Positions 1 to 5,733 of a DNA stretch of 6,050 bases are shown here, piece by piece (the stretch's first letter is position 1; each line of letters starts with the position of its first letter). Source of the DNA: Propionibacteriaceae bacterium (GTDB taxonomy: Bacteria; Actinomycetota; Actinomycetes; Propionibacteriales; Propionibacteriaceae); NCBI GenBank assembly GCA_031287505.1, contig JAITSW010000055.1, positions 1 through 6,050 on the forward strand. Direction: 5' to 3'. The position numbers and the translations under genes are program-made. The notes beneath the pieces were generated by a model. The model saw nothing but the letters and a program-made list of their open reading frames with translations. It searched no databases and was not told the DNA's origin.

Positions 1-326
1 CGAATCCGCTTCATTTCGACCCGGATTTTGTCCGATCCCTGGGGCGCGGAGAACATCCGGTCAATCAGGGAACCCTCAATTTTAGCTACCCGCTCAACGC
101 CCTAATTGATTGGCTCGCAGGTGCGGACGCCGTGGCAAGGATCATCCGCTACAGCTGTCGTTTTTCCGGCAGTGTTTTTGAAGGCGACCAGGTTCGGGTG
201 GGCGGCAAGGTTGTCGAGGTTGACGAACAAGGTTGCGCCTTGGTGGAGCTTTGGCTGTATCGCAATAACGACCAAAAAGTACTAGCCGGCGTCGCAAAAG
301 TCACAAAAAGTTCACAATATGATTAA
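1..326 (+). CDS. MaoC-like (hot-dog fold) dehydratase, C-terminal part
   Basis: Open from the left edge of the window (first full codon at base 3) to a TAA at 324-326, so the 5' end is missing. The first visible residues read NPLHFDPDF, which matches the N-P-x-H-x-D signature of MaoC/R-specific enoyl-CoA hydratases, where the His and Asp act in water addition to or removal from CoA thioesters. It is followed by a 'VNQGTLNFSYPLNALIDWL' helix and then by strands ending in 'FEGDQVRVGGKVVEV', the usual order of the hot-dog fold. The family's usual H-G-M at the start of the long helix is N-Q-G here. No in-frame start near base 132 is needed, because coding continues upstream of it. The SBP-A promoter begins 4 bases after the stop. 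The family call is by motif; the substrate is unknown, and a member that binds CoA esters without dehydratase activity is possible. Confidence 0.7.
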   Translation, partial: NPLHFDPDFVRSLGRGEHPVNQGTLNFSYPLNALIDWLAGADAVARIIRYSCRFSGSVFEGDQVRVGGKVVEVDEQGCALVELWLYRNNDQKVLAGVAKVTKSSQYD

Positions 327-329
327 TGT

Positions 330-370
330 TTCGGATATTGCTTGATTTTTCGAATCTAAGTCTCTATCGT
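330..370 (+). promoter_or_regulatory. Promoter and putative operator of SBP-A
   Basis: A -35 box TTGATT (342-347) and a -10 box TATCGT (365-370) are separated by 17 bases. TTCGGAT (330-336) lies 12 bases upstream of the -35 start, and the palindrome TTCGAA (349-354) lies in the spacer. The same elements occur at the same spacing before SBP-B (4324-4364), with TTCGGATrTTrCTTGA and TTCGAAnnTwAGT conserved in both. Conservation outside the core boxes suggests a shared regulator-binding site; the regulator is not in the window. Confidence 0.62.
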
Positions 371-408
371 GAAAGTTAGGTGGCAAGATGGTCGCTACCG
401 AAATTTGC

Positions 409-415
409 AAGGAGG
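409..415 (+). promoter_or_regulatory. Ribosome-binding site that fixes the SBP-A start
   Basis: AAGGAGG sits 5 bases before ATG 421. The longer in-frame ATG at 388 lies upstream of this site and has no comparable motif, so 421 is chosen. The decamer GCAAGGAGGC around it is identical before SBP-B. Confidence 0.85.
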
Positions 416-420
416 CAAAA

Positions 421-1716
421 ATGGGCGCAACTTCCGTTATCGGCGCCAGGAAAACATTCAAAGGGGCACGTGCCATTGCCATGGTCGCCCTTGCGGCTCT
501 GCTAATCTCCGGGTGTACGCCAGAACCCGCTGCCACCAATTCCGCAGCACCCTCGGAATCTGCGCCGGCGAGCACCGCTGAAGGCGAATTCGCCACTGAC
601 ATCGCCGAGTTGGGCATTGATGATCTTCCGGAGTCCGTCCGCGAATACTACGGGCACTATGAGACATTCTCAAAGCTCTATCCCGACCCTTATAAAGGTT
701 GGACACCTCCGGCCGCGCCTTGGAAGTTCTGCCTAAACGACTCCTATCTGGGCAACGACTGGCGTCAGGGAAATCTGGCAGAGTTGGAGCGCCAGGTCAA
801 CCTATATGTGGAAGCCGGTCTAGCCACCGGCCCCCTGGTTACCACCAGTTCTGACAATGAGATCACGATGCAGATTTCGCAGTTCAACAACCTGGTAGAC
901 GAAGGCTGCAATATCATCATCTCCATCCCCGGCTCGCCCACTGCGATGTGCCAGTCCTTCCAGAACGCGTTCGACAAGGGCGTGCTGGTTGTCACCGACG
1001 AGTCCCCCTCCTACTGCCCGCATTCTCTCAACGTCTCTTGGAACGGCTATTGGGCTGAGTACGTTGGGGGCAAAGCAGTCATCGAGTCGCTTGGGGGCAA
1101 AGGCAACATCGTGAATATCGCCGGCATTCCAGGCGTGCCACTAGCTGTCGCAGAGCAGTTTGCCATCGAAGACCTGATGAAAGAGTTCCCCGACGTCAAA
1201 CATCTCGGCACCGTGGCCGGCGACTGGACCCCGGCGACCACAAAAACCGAAATGACCAAATTCTTGGCAACCCACCCACAGCAGATTGACGGAATCATTG
1301 AAGCAGGGGGCGAGGCTGTCGCCGCCGAAGAGGCGCTGCTTTCCGCCGGACGGCCGCTGGCAGTTATCAACTCCATCGACGGCCCGGCGAGCTTCCTGGC
1401 CTTCTGGAAGGAACATCCCGAGATTCACGCTGTGGCGCTTAACCAGTCTCCGGCATCTGCCGCTTATGAAACCTTCCTGGTTATCGCCCGCAAGCTTGCC
1501 GGACAGGATCTGAATGTCAACACCATTTTCTACCCGGTGCCAACCGTTACCGACGAGAATTTCAACGACTACTGGAGAGACACTTTTACCACTGAGTCAA
1601 CCGGTATTCCCACCCCTCCGGAAGGATATGCGGTCGAGGACTCCTACTTTGACGCTTTCTTCTCCGGCGGCAGCCCGGTGCAATTGATGCCCGTGCCGCC
1701 AGTTCCCGCCAAGTGA
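421..1716 (+). CDS. Lipoprotein solute-binding protein of an ABC importer (SBP-A), sugar/PBP type 1-like
   Basis: A 431-residue protein. The N-terminus has basic residues, a hydrophobic stretch (about 18-30) and a lipobox ending in I-S-G-C with Cys32, so it should be a diacylated lipoprotein on the outer face of the membrane. A Ser/Ala/Pro/Thr-rich linker (33-55) follows, then a two-lobed binding domain from about 60 to 412. Segments typical of ribose/galactose-type binding proteins are the first strand with 'GNDWRQGNLAELERQ' (111-125), 'QFNNLVDEGCNIIISIPGSP' (154-173), 'KGVLVVTDE' (186-194), and the hinge-region 'NQSPASAAYETFLVIARKL' (341-359). Cys104, 163, 177 and 199 are all conserved in the paralogue SBP-B. 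It has its own promoter and a stem-loop downstream, and is followed by two hydrolase genes, not by transporter subunits. It probably delivers a small polar ligand to an importer encoded elsewhere, plausibly the one starting at 5846. The ligand cannot be assigned; it need not be a sugar. Confidence 0.9.
   Translation: MGATSVIGARKTFKGARAIAMVALAALLISGCTPEPAATNSAAPSESAPASTAEGEFATDIAELGIDDLPESVREYYGHYETFSKLYPDPYKGWTPPAAPWKFCLNDSYLGNDWRQGNLAELERQVNLYVEAGLATGPLVTTSSDNEITMQISQFNNLVDEGCNIIISIPGSPTAMCQSFQNAFDKGVLVVTDESPSYCPHSLNVSWNGYWAEYVGGKAVIESLGGKGNIVNIAGIPGVPLAVAEQFAIEDLMKEFPDVKHLGTVAGDWTPATTKTEMTKFLATHPQQIDGIIEAGGEAVAAEEALLSAGRPLAVINSIDGPASFLAFWKEHPEIHAVALNQSPASAAYETFLVIARKLAGQDLNVNTIFYPVPTVTDENFNDYWRDTFTTESTGIPTPPEGYAVEDSYFDAFFSGGSPVQLMPVPPVPAK
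1249..1292 (+). repeat. Near-identical tract shared with SBP-B (copy 1)
   Basis: The first 36 bases (1249-1284) are identical to 5266-5301, and the match continues to 43 of 44 bases (single difference at 1285 versus 5302). It encodes E-M-T-K-F-L-A-T-H-P-Q-Q-[IV]-D-G. Elsewhere the longest exact match I found between the two genes is about 16 bases, because third codon positions have diverged. Confidence 0.85.
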
Positions 1717-1754
1717 GCGCGTAAGAACCCCTAACCAACGGAAATAACCCACAT

Positions 1755-1795
1755 GCCTGGCCGATCAGGGATGACAGCCCCTGGTCGGCCTAGGC
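1755..1795 (+). terminator. Strong stem-loop between SBP-A and the hydrolase genes
   Basis: GGCCGATCAGGG (1759-1770) pairs with CCCTGGTCGGCC (1779-1790) with one G-U pair around an 8-base loop. The stem extends through GCCT (1755-1758) with AGGC (1792-1795) past a bulged T. There is no T-tract after it, so it is either a U-less terminator or, more in keeping with SBP-first operons, a partial terminator or mRNA-stabilising hairpin that keeps SBP transcript levels above those of the downstream genes. No convincing new promoter is visible between it and 1824. Confidence 0.65.
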
Positions 1796-1823
1796 GTATC
1801 CGCCAACGACGAAAGGTTGATAG

Positions 1824-2972
1824 ATGATCTGGACGGCCGTCGAAGAAGTGCTGGCTGCGGGATTAGAGCAGGGGGCGGCCCCCGGCCTGGTTGCCGTCGT
1901 GGGCGATGAGAGCGGCATCATCCACCAGACTTCAATGGGGGTGAGGGAAATTCCAAGTGGCTCGCCCATGACTCCCGACACGATCTTTCGGGTGGCTTCG
2001 CAGACGAAAGCGGTAAACGCCATCGCAGTTTTGCAGCTGGTGGAACGCGGGCTTCTCAACCTATCAACCCCGGTGGGAGATATCCTTCCCGATTTTGACC
2101 TGATCCAGGTGATAGCCGGCTGGGATGGCGAGGTGCCAAGACTGCGGGCTCCGAAGACTCGAGCGAGAGTGCACCACCTGATGACGCATACTTCCGGGTT
2201 GACCTATGACGTTCTCCATCCGCTCGCCCGCCGCTATTTGCTGGCCACCGGCACGCCGATGCCCTCTTCGGCGAAAATGGCGTGCTTCGCCTCGCCGATG
2301 GTAGTCGAGCCGGGCACCGAATGGACGTATGGCATGTCGGCTGATTGGACAGGCCGAATTGTGGAGGCCGCAAGCGGGGAAAAACTGGACGAGTACTACC
2401 GCAACCACATATTTGCCCCATTGGGTCTGGAAGACATCTGTTTTGACCTGAATGCGCAGCAGGAAACGCGCCTGGCTCCGGCTTATCGGCGCGACGCTTC
2501 GGGTGATTGGATCGACACTCATTTCGCATGGGAACCCAAACCCGAATTTCTTTCCGCCGGGCATGGGCTCTTCGCAAGCGCCGCCGACTATTTCGCCATT
2601 CAGCAAGTCCTTCTTAGCGGCGGTGAATCGAACGGCGTCCGCCTCTTAAGCCAGGCGAGTGTGGCCAACATGCTTTCTGACCACATGGGGGGAATCCCAG
2701 TTAAAACCATGCCTTCCACAGTTCCAGAGTTTTCTGAAGACATGCATATCGATCCAGGTGCCACTTGGGGGCTGGACATCATGCTTACGGCGGAGCAGTT
2801 GCCGGGCATGCGCAAAGCAGGCAGCGCCGGCTGGGCCGGCACCTTCAACACGTTCTTTTGGATTGACCCGCAGGCAAAGTTGGCCGCAGCCCTCTACATG
2901 CAGACCCTGCCCTTTTTCGATTCTCGGGCGTTAGAGCTATCTAGAGACTTCGAGCGGGCAATTTATGCCTGA
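1824..2972 (+). CDS. Beta-lactamase-fold serine hydrolase (class C / family VIII esterase-like)
   Basis: A 382-residue protein with GAAAGG (1811-1816) seven bases before the ATG. It belongs to the serine beta-lactamase-like superfamily of penicillin-binding proteins, class C beta-lactamases and family VIII carboxylesterases. The nucleophile motif S-x-x-K is Ser59-Gln-Thr-Lys62 within 'IFRVASQTKAV'. 'HLMTHTSGL' (118-126), 'EWTYGMSADWTGRIVEAASG' (166-185), 'IFAPLGLEDICF' (196-207) and 'GHGLFASAADY' (246-256) follow in the usual order. The second motif is Tyr169-Gly-Met rather than Y-x-N, and the third-motif region reads 'GSAGWAGTFNT' (333-343) in place of K-T-G or the W-G-G common in esterases. 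There is no signal peptide or lipobox, so a cytoplasmic location is expected, which argues against a role in cell-wall synthesis or secreted beta-lactam resistance. It likely cleaves an ester, lactone or amide; the substrate is inferred only from context. Its 3' end overlaps the cyclase-family gene by 8 nt, so the two are probably co-translated. Confidence 0.9.
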   Translation: MIWTAVEEVLAAGLEQGAAPGLVAVVGDESGIIHQTSMGVREIPSGSPMTPDTIFRVASQTKAVNAIAVLQLVERGLLNLSTPVGDILPDFDLIQVIAGWDGEVPRLRAPKTRARVHHLMTHTSGLTYDVLHPLARRYLLATGTPMPSSAKMACFASPMVVEPGTEWTYGMSADWTGRIVEAASGEKLDEYYRNHIFAPLGLEDICFDLNAQQETRLAPAYRRDASGDWIDTHFAWEPKPEFLSAGHGLFASAADYFAIQQVLLSGGESNGVRLLSQASVANMLSDHMGGIPVKTMPSTVPEFSEDMHIDPGATWGLDIMLTAEQLPGMRKAGSAGWAGTFNTFFWIDPQAKLAAALYMQTLPFFDSRALELSRDFERAIYA

Positions 2973-3936
2973 CAAAGCCGAATCTGTTTCCCCCATAGCG
3001 CTGCCAAGTTTTAAAGAGTTGGAGCGTGTCGACGGCATGCCCCTCGCTTGGGGCATATTTGGGGATCAGGATTCGGTCGGGCTGTTTAATTTGGTGACAC
3101 CTCAGAAGTCTCTCGCCGCCAAGGATCTCATTCGCAAGGGGGCGGTGTTCCCCCTGGATGTGCCTTTTGGGTCAATCAGCCCGCCGTTTTTTCAAAGAGG
3201 CACCCCAAGGCATACGGTCTACTCCAATTTTCCCGGGGAGGCGTTTGAAGATGTTTATGACAACTACAACCCGCAAGCCCTGAGCCAATGGGATTCTCTT
3301 GGGCATATCGCCGTTTGGCCAGAACGTTTCTATAACGACGTGGCCAGCCGCCAGATTGCCGGCGGGGAACGCAATACCATTCGGTCTTGGAGCGACCATG
3401 GAATAGTCACCCGCGGGGTACTTCTCGATGTTTCTGAGGCTGTGAGAGACCGAGGCGGGCCATCCGCCCGCGCTGCCCTGAGCGTGAACGATCTTGAGCA
3501 GGCAAGAATTCGCGCCGGAGCCACCATCGAAGTCGGAGACGTCTTGATGTTCTACACCGGCTTCTTGGAGTGGCATGCGGGGCTTCCGGCGGGTGAACGC
3601 CGCCGCCTTTCGCAGTTTGACTCCCTAGTATCTCCGGGCATTGAGCAGTCTGAAGAGATGGCGGAATACCTCTGGGATCTCCACATTGCCGGCATCGCGA
3701 CGGATGCGGTGGCCGTTGAGGCTTTTCCGCCGGATCGAAGCGAGGAAGCCCGCCCTTATGGGTTCATGCACCGGGTGCTGATCGGTTCTTTTGGATTGGC
3801 CTTGGGGGAAGCCTGGTATCTACAAGATCTAATGGAGGACTGCCGAGCCGATGGAGTTAGCGAGTTTATGCTCGTCAGCGTTCCTTTTCGAGCTCCCGGA
3901 GTCTCTTCTCCCGCAAATGCAATCGCGGTCAAGTGA
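2965..3936 (+). CDS. Cyclase-family protein (kynurenine-formamidase-like metal hydrolase)
   Basis: A 323-residue protein whose ATG lies inside the last codons of the upstream hydrolase (8-nt overlap, stop TGA 2970-2972), with a modest purine-rich site GAGCGGG (2952-2958). Family signatures occur in order. The metal-site motif 'SQWDSLGH' (107-114) has Gln where the classical H-x-G-T-H-x-D-x-x-x-H form has His. Next come 'HGIVTRGVLLDV' (145-156), 'EVGDVLMFYTGF' (189-200), 'PGIEQSEEMAEYLWD' (224-238), 'IAGIATDAVAVE' (241-252), 'HRVLIGSFGLALGE' (269-282) and the C-terminal 'SSPANAIAV' (314-322). Members of this family hydrolyse N-formylkynurenine, isatin, cyclic imides or related amides using a divalent metal; the bacterial QWDxLxH branch is mostly uncharacterised. 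No signal peptide is seen, so it should be cytoplasmic. Pairing with a serine hydrolase suggests successive steps on one imported compound. The family call is firm, the reaction is not. Confidence 0.88.
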   Translation: MPDKAESVSPIALPSFKELERVDGMPLAWGIFGDQDSVGLFNLVTPQKSLAAKDLIRKGAVFPLDVPFGSISPPFFQRGTPRHTVYSNFPGEAFEDVYDNYNPQALSQWDSLGHIAVWPERFYNDVASRQIAGGERNTIRSWSDHGIVTRGVLLDVSEAVRDRGGPSARAALSVNDLEQARIRAGATIEVGDVLMFYTGFLEWHAGLPAGERRRLSQFDSLVSPGIEQSEEMAEYLWDLHIAGIATDAVAVEAFPPDRSEEARPYGFMHRVLIGSFGLALGEAWYLQDLMEDCRADGVSEFMLVSVPFRAPGVSSPANAIAVK

Positions 3937-3941
3937 ACTAG

Positions 3942-4240
3942 CGTCCCCCACCGGAAATCCGCTTGATAAAGCGGCACCTGGGGCCGCGCTGGGCTGCGTT
4001 GTCGTCGGCCAACGATGCAACCAGGCGTTCTTCACCAAGATCATCCTCACCGAGGACTGGAAGATCGAGCACACCTTCGAAGACGTGTATGAGACGGTCA
4101 TGCAACCCGAGAACAGGCTCCGCGCCGACTACTGGCAGCGTACCCAGCAGCTCCATTCGTACATCAACCTGGACGCACCACCGCTACCAGACTTGTATGG
4201 GAACAGGGTTGGAATTCGAGCATATGGCGGAAGACACTAG
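3942..4240 (+). pseudogene. Decayed gene remnant, possibly the C-terminus of a serine recombinase
   Basis: This interval has protein-like content and stronger GC at third codon positions than its neighbours, but no plausible start or RBS. One frame (3942-4028) ends in 'LSSANDATRR'. An overlapping second frame (4016-4240) continues with 'CNQAFFTKIILTEDWKIEH', then 'FEDVYETVMQPENRLRADYW', and stops at TAG 4238-4240. The two parts read naturally as one protein (ANDATRR then CNQAFFTKI) if a short deletion shifted the frame near 4016-4025. From memory, the C-terminal part of actinobacterial large serine recombinases has a similar R-R-x-x-N-Q-A-F-F order followed by an acidic strand and a 'PF..LL.P.LR' helix; no search was possible. 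The third-position signal fades after about 4185. It may instead be a fragment of an unrelated gene. The last part of the second frame also overlaps nothing else. Confidence 0.42.
3959..3974 (+). other. Small stem-loop just after the cyclase-family gene
   Basis: CCGCTT (3959-3964) and AAGCGG (3969-3974) form a perfect 6-bp stem with a GATA loop, 22 bases after the stop codon. No T-tract follows. It could contribute to transcription ending after the hydrolase pair, but it lies within the decayed coding remnant and may be fortuitous. Confidence 0.3.
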
Positions 4241-4249
4241 CGCTCCTTC

Positions 4250-4315
4250 CAAGATGTGCGCGCCGGCGTTTGGCCCTCGCTCCGGCATATCCACTACTTG
4301 AGGATGCACATCTTG
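4250..4315. repeat. 10-bp inverted repeat upstream of the SBP-B promoter
   Basis: CAAGATGTGC (4250-4259) is the exact reverse complement of GCACATCTTG (4306-4315), with 46 bases between the arms. A nested GCCGG (4262-4266) / CCGGC (4282-4286) pair lies inside. The right arm ends 8 bases before the TTCGGAT of the SBP-B promoter. Candidates are a terminator for read-through from the upstream genes, a pair of operator half-sites, or terminal repeats left by a small mobile element. Confidence 0.6.
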
Positions 4316-4323
4316 AATAGATA

Positions 4324-4364
4324 TTCGGATGTTACTTGACGATTCGAAAGTTAGTGATTAGATT
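4324..4364 (+). promoter_or_regulatory. Promoter and putative operator of SBP-B
   Basis: A -35 box TTGACG (4336-4341) and a -10 box TAGATT (4359-4364) lie 17 bases apart. TTCGGAT (4324-4330) and the palindrome TTCGAA (4343-4348) sit at exactly the same offsets as in the SBP-A promoter (12 bases before and 7 bases after the first base of the -35 box). The distance from the -10 box to the RBS is also nearly equal (40 versus 38 bases), so the control regions look duplicated together with the genes. Confidence 0.65.
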
Positions 4365-4404
4365 TGGAGTGGCTTGCTTCAATGGTGTTGCAGGCAATAT
4401 CCGC

Positions 4405-4411
4405 AAGGAGG
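4405..4411 (+). promoter_or_regulatory. Ribosome-binding site that fixes the SBP-B start
   Basis: AAGGAGG is 8 bases before GTG 4420. A longer in-frame TTG at 4336 coincides with the -35 box and has no RBS, so it is not the start. From GTG 4420 the protein begins with a normal lipoprotein signal, and its lipid Cys falls at residue 32, as in SBP-A. Confidence 0.85.
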
Positions 4412-4419
4412 CTTTCCTA

Positions 4420-5733
4420 GTGAAAAAGCTTAACCAAACTGGTTCTCACCCCCGTTTCAAGTCAGTCGTCGGCACGGCGCTGATCTTGGCGCTGGCTCTC
4501 GGCTTTGCCGCATGCTCCCCCGACCCGGCTTCTGCTCCGACGACTAGTGACACGGCGCCCGTTCCCTCCGCCACCACCCCTGCCCCTGATGGGGCTCTAG
4601 CTCCCGCCGAGTATATTGACGGCGAGTTGGCCCTCGATGCGGTTCCAGAGAAGTACCGGCAGTATTACGAAGGTTTTGAGTACTTCGCCAAACTTTTCCC
4701 AGATCCCTATGCCGGTTGGACGCCGCCGCCGGCACCTTGGAAATTCTGCCTAAACGACGCATTCCAAGGCAATGACTGGCGTCAGCAAAACCTTGCCGAG
4801 TTGCAGCGTGAAGTCGGCGTCCTCAAGGCTGCCGGCCTGGCAAGCGGCGACCTTGTCGTCACCAATGCCGATAACGAAGTCACCTTGCAACTCTCCCAGT
4901 TTAATAACCTGGTTGACGAAGGCTGTAACGTCATCATCTCCATCCCGGGAAGCCCGACGGCGCTCTGCGAGGCATTCACAGCGGCGAAAAACAAGGGTGT
5001 CCTCGTCATTACCGACGAAGCCCCGACCTATTGCCCAAACTCGATCAATGTGAGCTGGAATAGCTACTGGGCGAAGACCCAGGGAATCGATGCCGTGATT
5101 CAGGCTGCCGGCGGGAAAGGCAACTTTGTCGCTATCGACGGGATAGCCGGTGCCCCGACGTCGATTGCCGGGCAAGCGGCTGTTGCCGCTGTGATGGCAA
5201 AATACCCCGAGGCCAAATTGCTGGGCTCTGTGGCGGGTAAGTGGCAGCCCGCCGTGGTGAAGACGGAAATGACCAAATTCTTGGCAACCCACCCACAGCA
5301 GGTTGACGGGGTCTTCGATTCCGGTGCCGGCGCGGTGGCGGCGGAGCAGGCGTTAGAGGGCGCTGGCCGTCCGTTGGCGAAAGTGCACTCATGTGAGGGC
5401 TCCCGGTCATTTTTGGCTTATTGGAAAGAACACCCCGAGATCGCCACCCTTTCGACAAACCAATCTCCGGCATCTGCAGCCTACGAAACCATGCTCATCG
5501 CGGCCCATAAGCTGTCCGGACATGACCTCGCGGTCAATACGGTGTTCTACCCGGTGCCTTTGATGACGGCGGAGAACTTCGACGACTGGTACAAGCCCGA
5601 ATACACGTTGGAGTCAAGCGGCACTCCCACTCCGCCTGATGGTTGGGCGGTTGAAGACTCCTACTTCGACGGCCTGTTCACGTCGAAGATAGGAAAACTG
5701 GCATTTACCCCTGATCTGCCCAAGGCCGATTAG
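4420..5733 (+). CDS. Lipoprotein solute-binding protein of an ABC importer (SBP-B), paralogue of SBP-A
   Basis: A 437-residue protein starting at GTG. MKKLNQ, a hydrophobic stretch (17-31) and the lipobox F-A-A-C (Cys32) mark a surface lipoprotein; a Pro/Thr/Ala-rich linker runs to about 60. The binding domain aligns with SBP-A along its whole length with few gaps: 'PAPWKFCLND' (104-113), 'GNDWRQQNLAELQRE' (117-131), 'QFNNLVDEGCNVIISIPGSP' (160-179), 'NKGVLVITDEAPTYCPNS' (191-208), 'KTEMTKFLATHPQQVDG' (281-297) and 'NQSPASAAYE' (347-356). The four Cys of SBP-A are kept (110, 169, 183, 205), with an extra Cys325. By eye, identity is well above half in the core, while the linker and the C-terminal tail (from about 420) differ. 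It is followed after a hairpin-bearing gap by a permease gene, the normal SBP-permease order, so this is probably the main binding protein of that importer. The ligand is unknown. Confidence 0.92.
   Translation: MKKLNQTGSHPRFKSVVGTALILALALGFAACSPDPASAPTTSDTAPVPSATTPAPDGALAPAEYIDGELALDAVPEKYRQYYEGFEYFAKLFPDPYAGWTPPPAPWKFCLNDAFQGNDWRQQNLAELQREVGVLKAAGLASGDLVVTNADNEVTLQLSQFNNLVDEGCNVIISIPGSPTALCEAFTAAKNKGVLVITDEAPTYCPNSINVSWNSYWAKTQGIDAVIQAAGGKGNFVAIDGIAGAPTSIAGQAAVAAVMAKYPEAKLLGSVAGKWQPAVVKTEMTKFLATHPQQVDGVFDSGAGAVAAEQALEGAGRPLAKVHSCEGSRSFLAYWKEHPEIATLSTNQSPASAAYETMLIAAHKLSGHDLAVNTVFYPVPLMTAENFDDWYKPEYTLESSGTPTPPDGWAVEDSYFDGLFTSKIGKLAFTPDLPKAD
5266..5309 (+). repeat. Near-identical tract shared with SBP-A (copy 2)
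   Basis: Partner of 1249-1292: 36 identical bases, then one difference, then 7 more identical bases. All twelve codons of the first part are identical, including TTG for Leu and GCA for Ala, while codons on both sides differ at third positions. Confidence 0.85.

Noticed and set aside
301..320. Short A-rich direct repeat (GTCGCAAAA, GTCACAAAA) as an iteron or operator
   Set aside because: It lies in the last codons of the MaoC-like gene, has only two imperfect units and is explained by Lys codons.
132..326. Separate 64-residue gene beginning at 132
   Set aside because: The same frame is open to the window edge and carries the N-P-x-H-x-D motif upstream, so this is the tail of a longer gene.
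349..354. TTCGAA as an SOS (LexA) box
   Set aside because: Symmetry does not extend beyond six bases and the CGAAC-N4-GTTCG pattern of actinobacterial LexA sites is absent.
388..420. Upstream in-frame ATG extending SBP-A by 11 residues
   Set aside because: It lies before the AAGGAGG at 409-415 and would add residues ahead of a normal lipoprotein signal; ATG 421 is well placed.
2056..2606. Long minus-strand open frames opposite the serine hydrolase
   Set aside because: They lie wholly antisense to a gene with clear family motifs, lack recognisable domains and reflect GC-rich codon structure.
3963..4301. Intact 112-residue gene in the first frame of the intergenic region
   Set aside because: After the ANDATRR segment the frame turns into an Arg/Ser/Thr-rich shadow of the second frame; there is no RBS. 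Only its first part is kept, within the pseudogene call.
4336..4419. Upstream TTG start extending SBP-B by 28 residues
   Set aside because: The TTG is inside the -35 box and has no RBS; GTG 4420 has a strong RBS and puts the lipid Cys at residue 32, as in SBP-A.
4750..5292. Minus-strand 180-residue open frame opposite SBP-B
   Set aside because: It is the antisense shadow of a well-supported gene, with no RBS or domain pattern.
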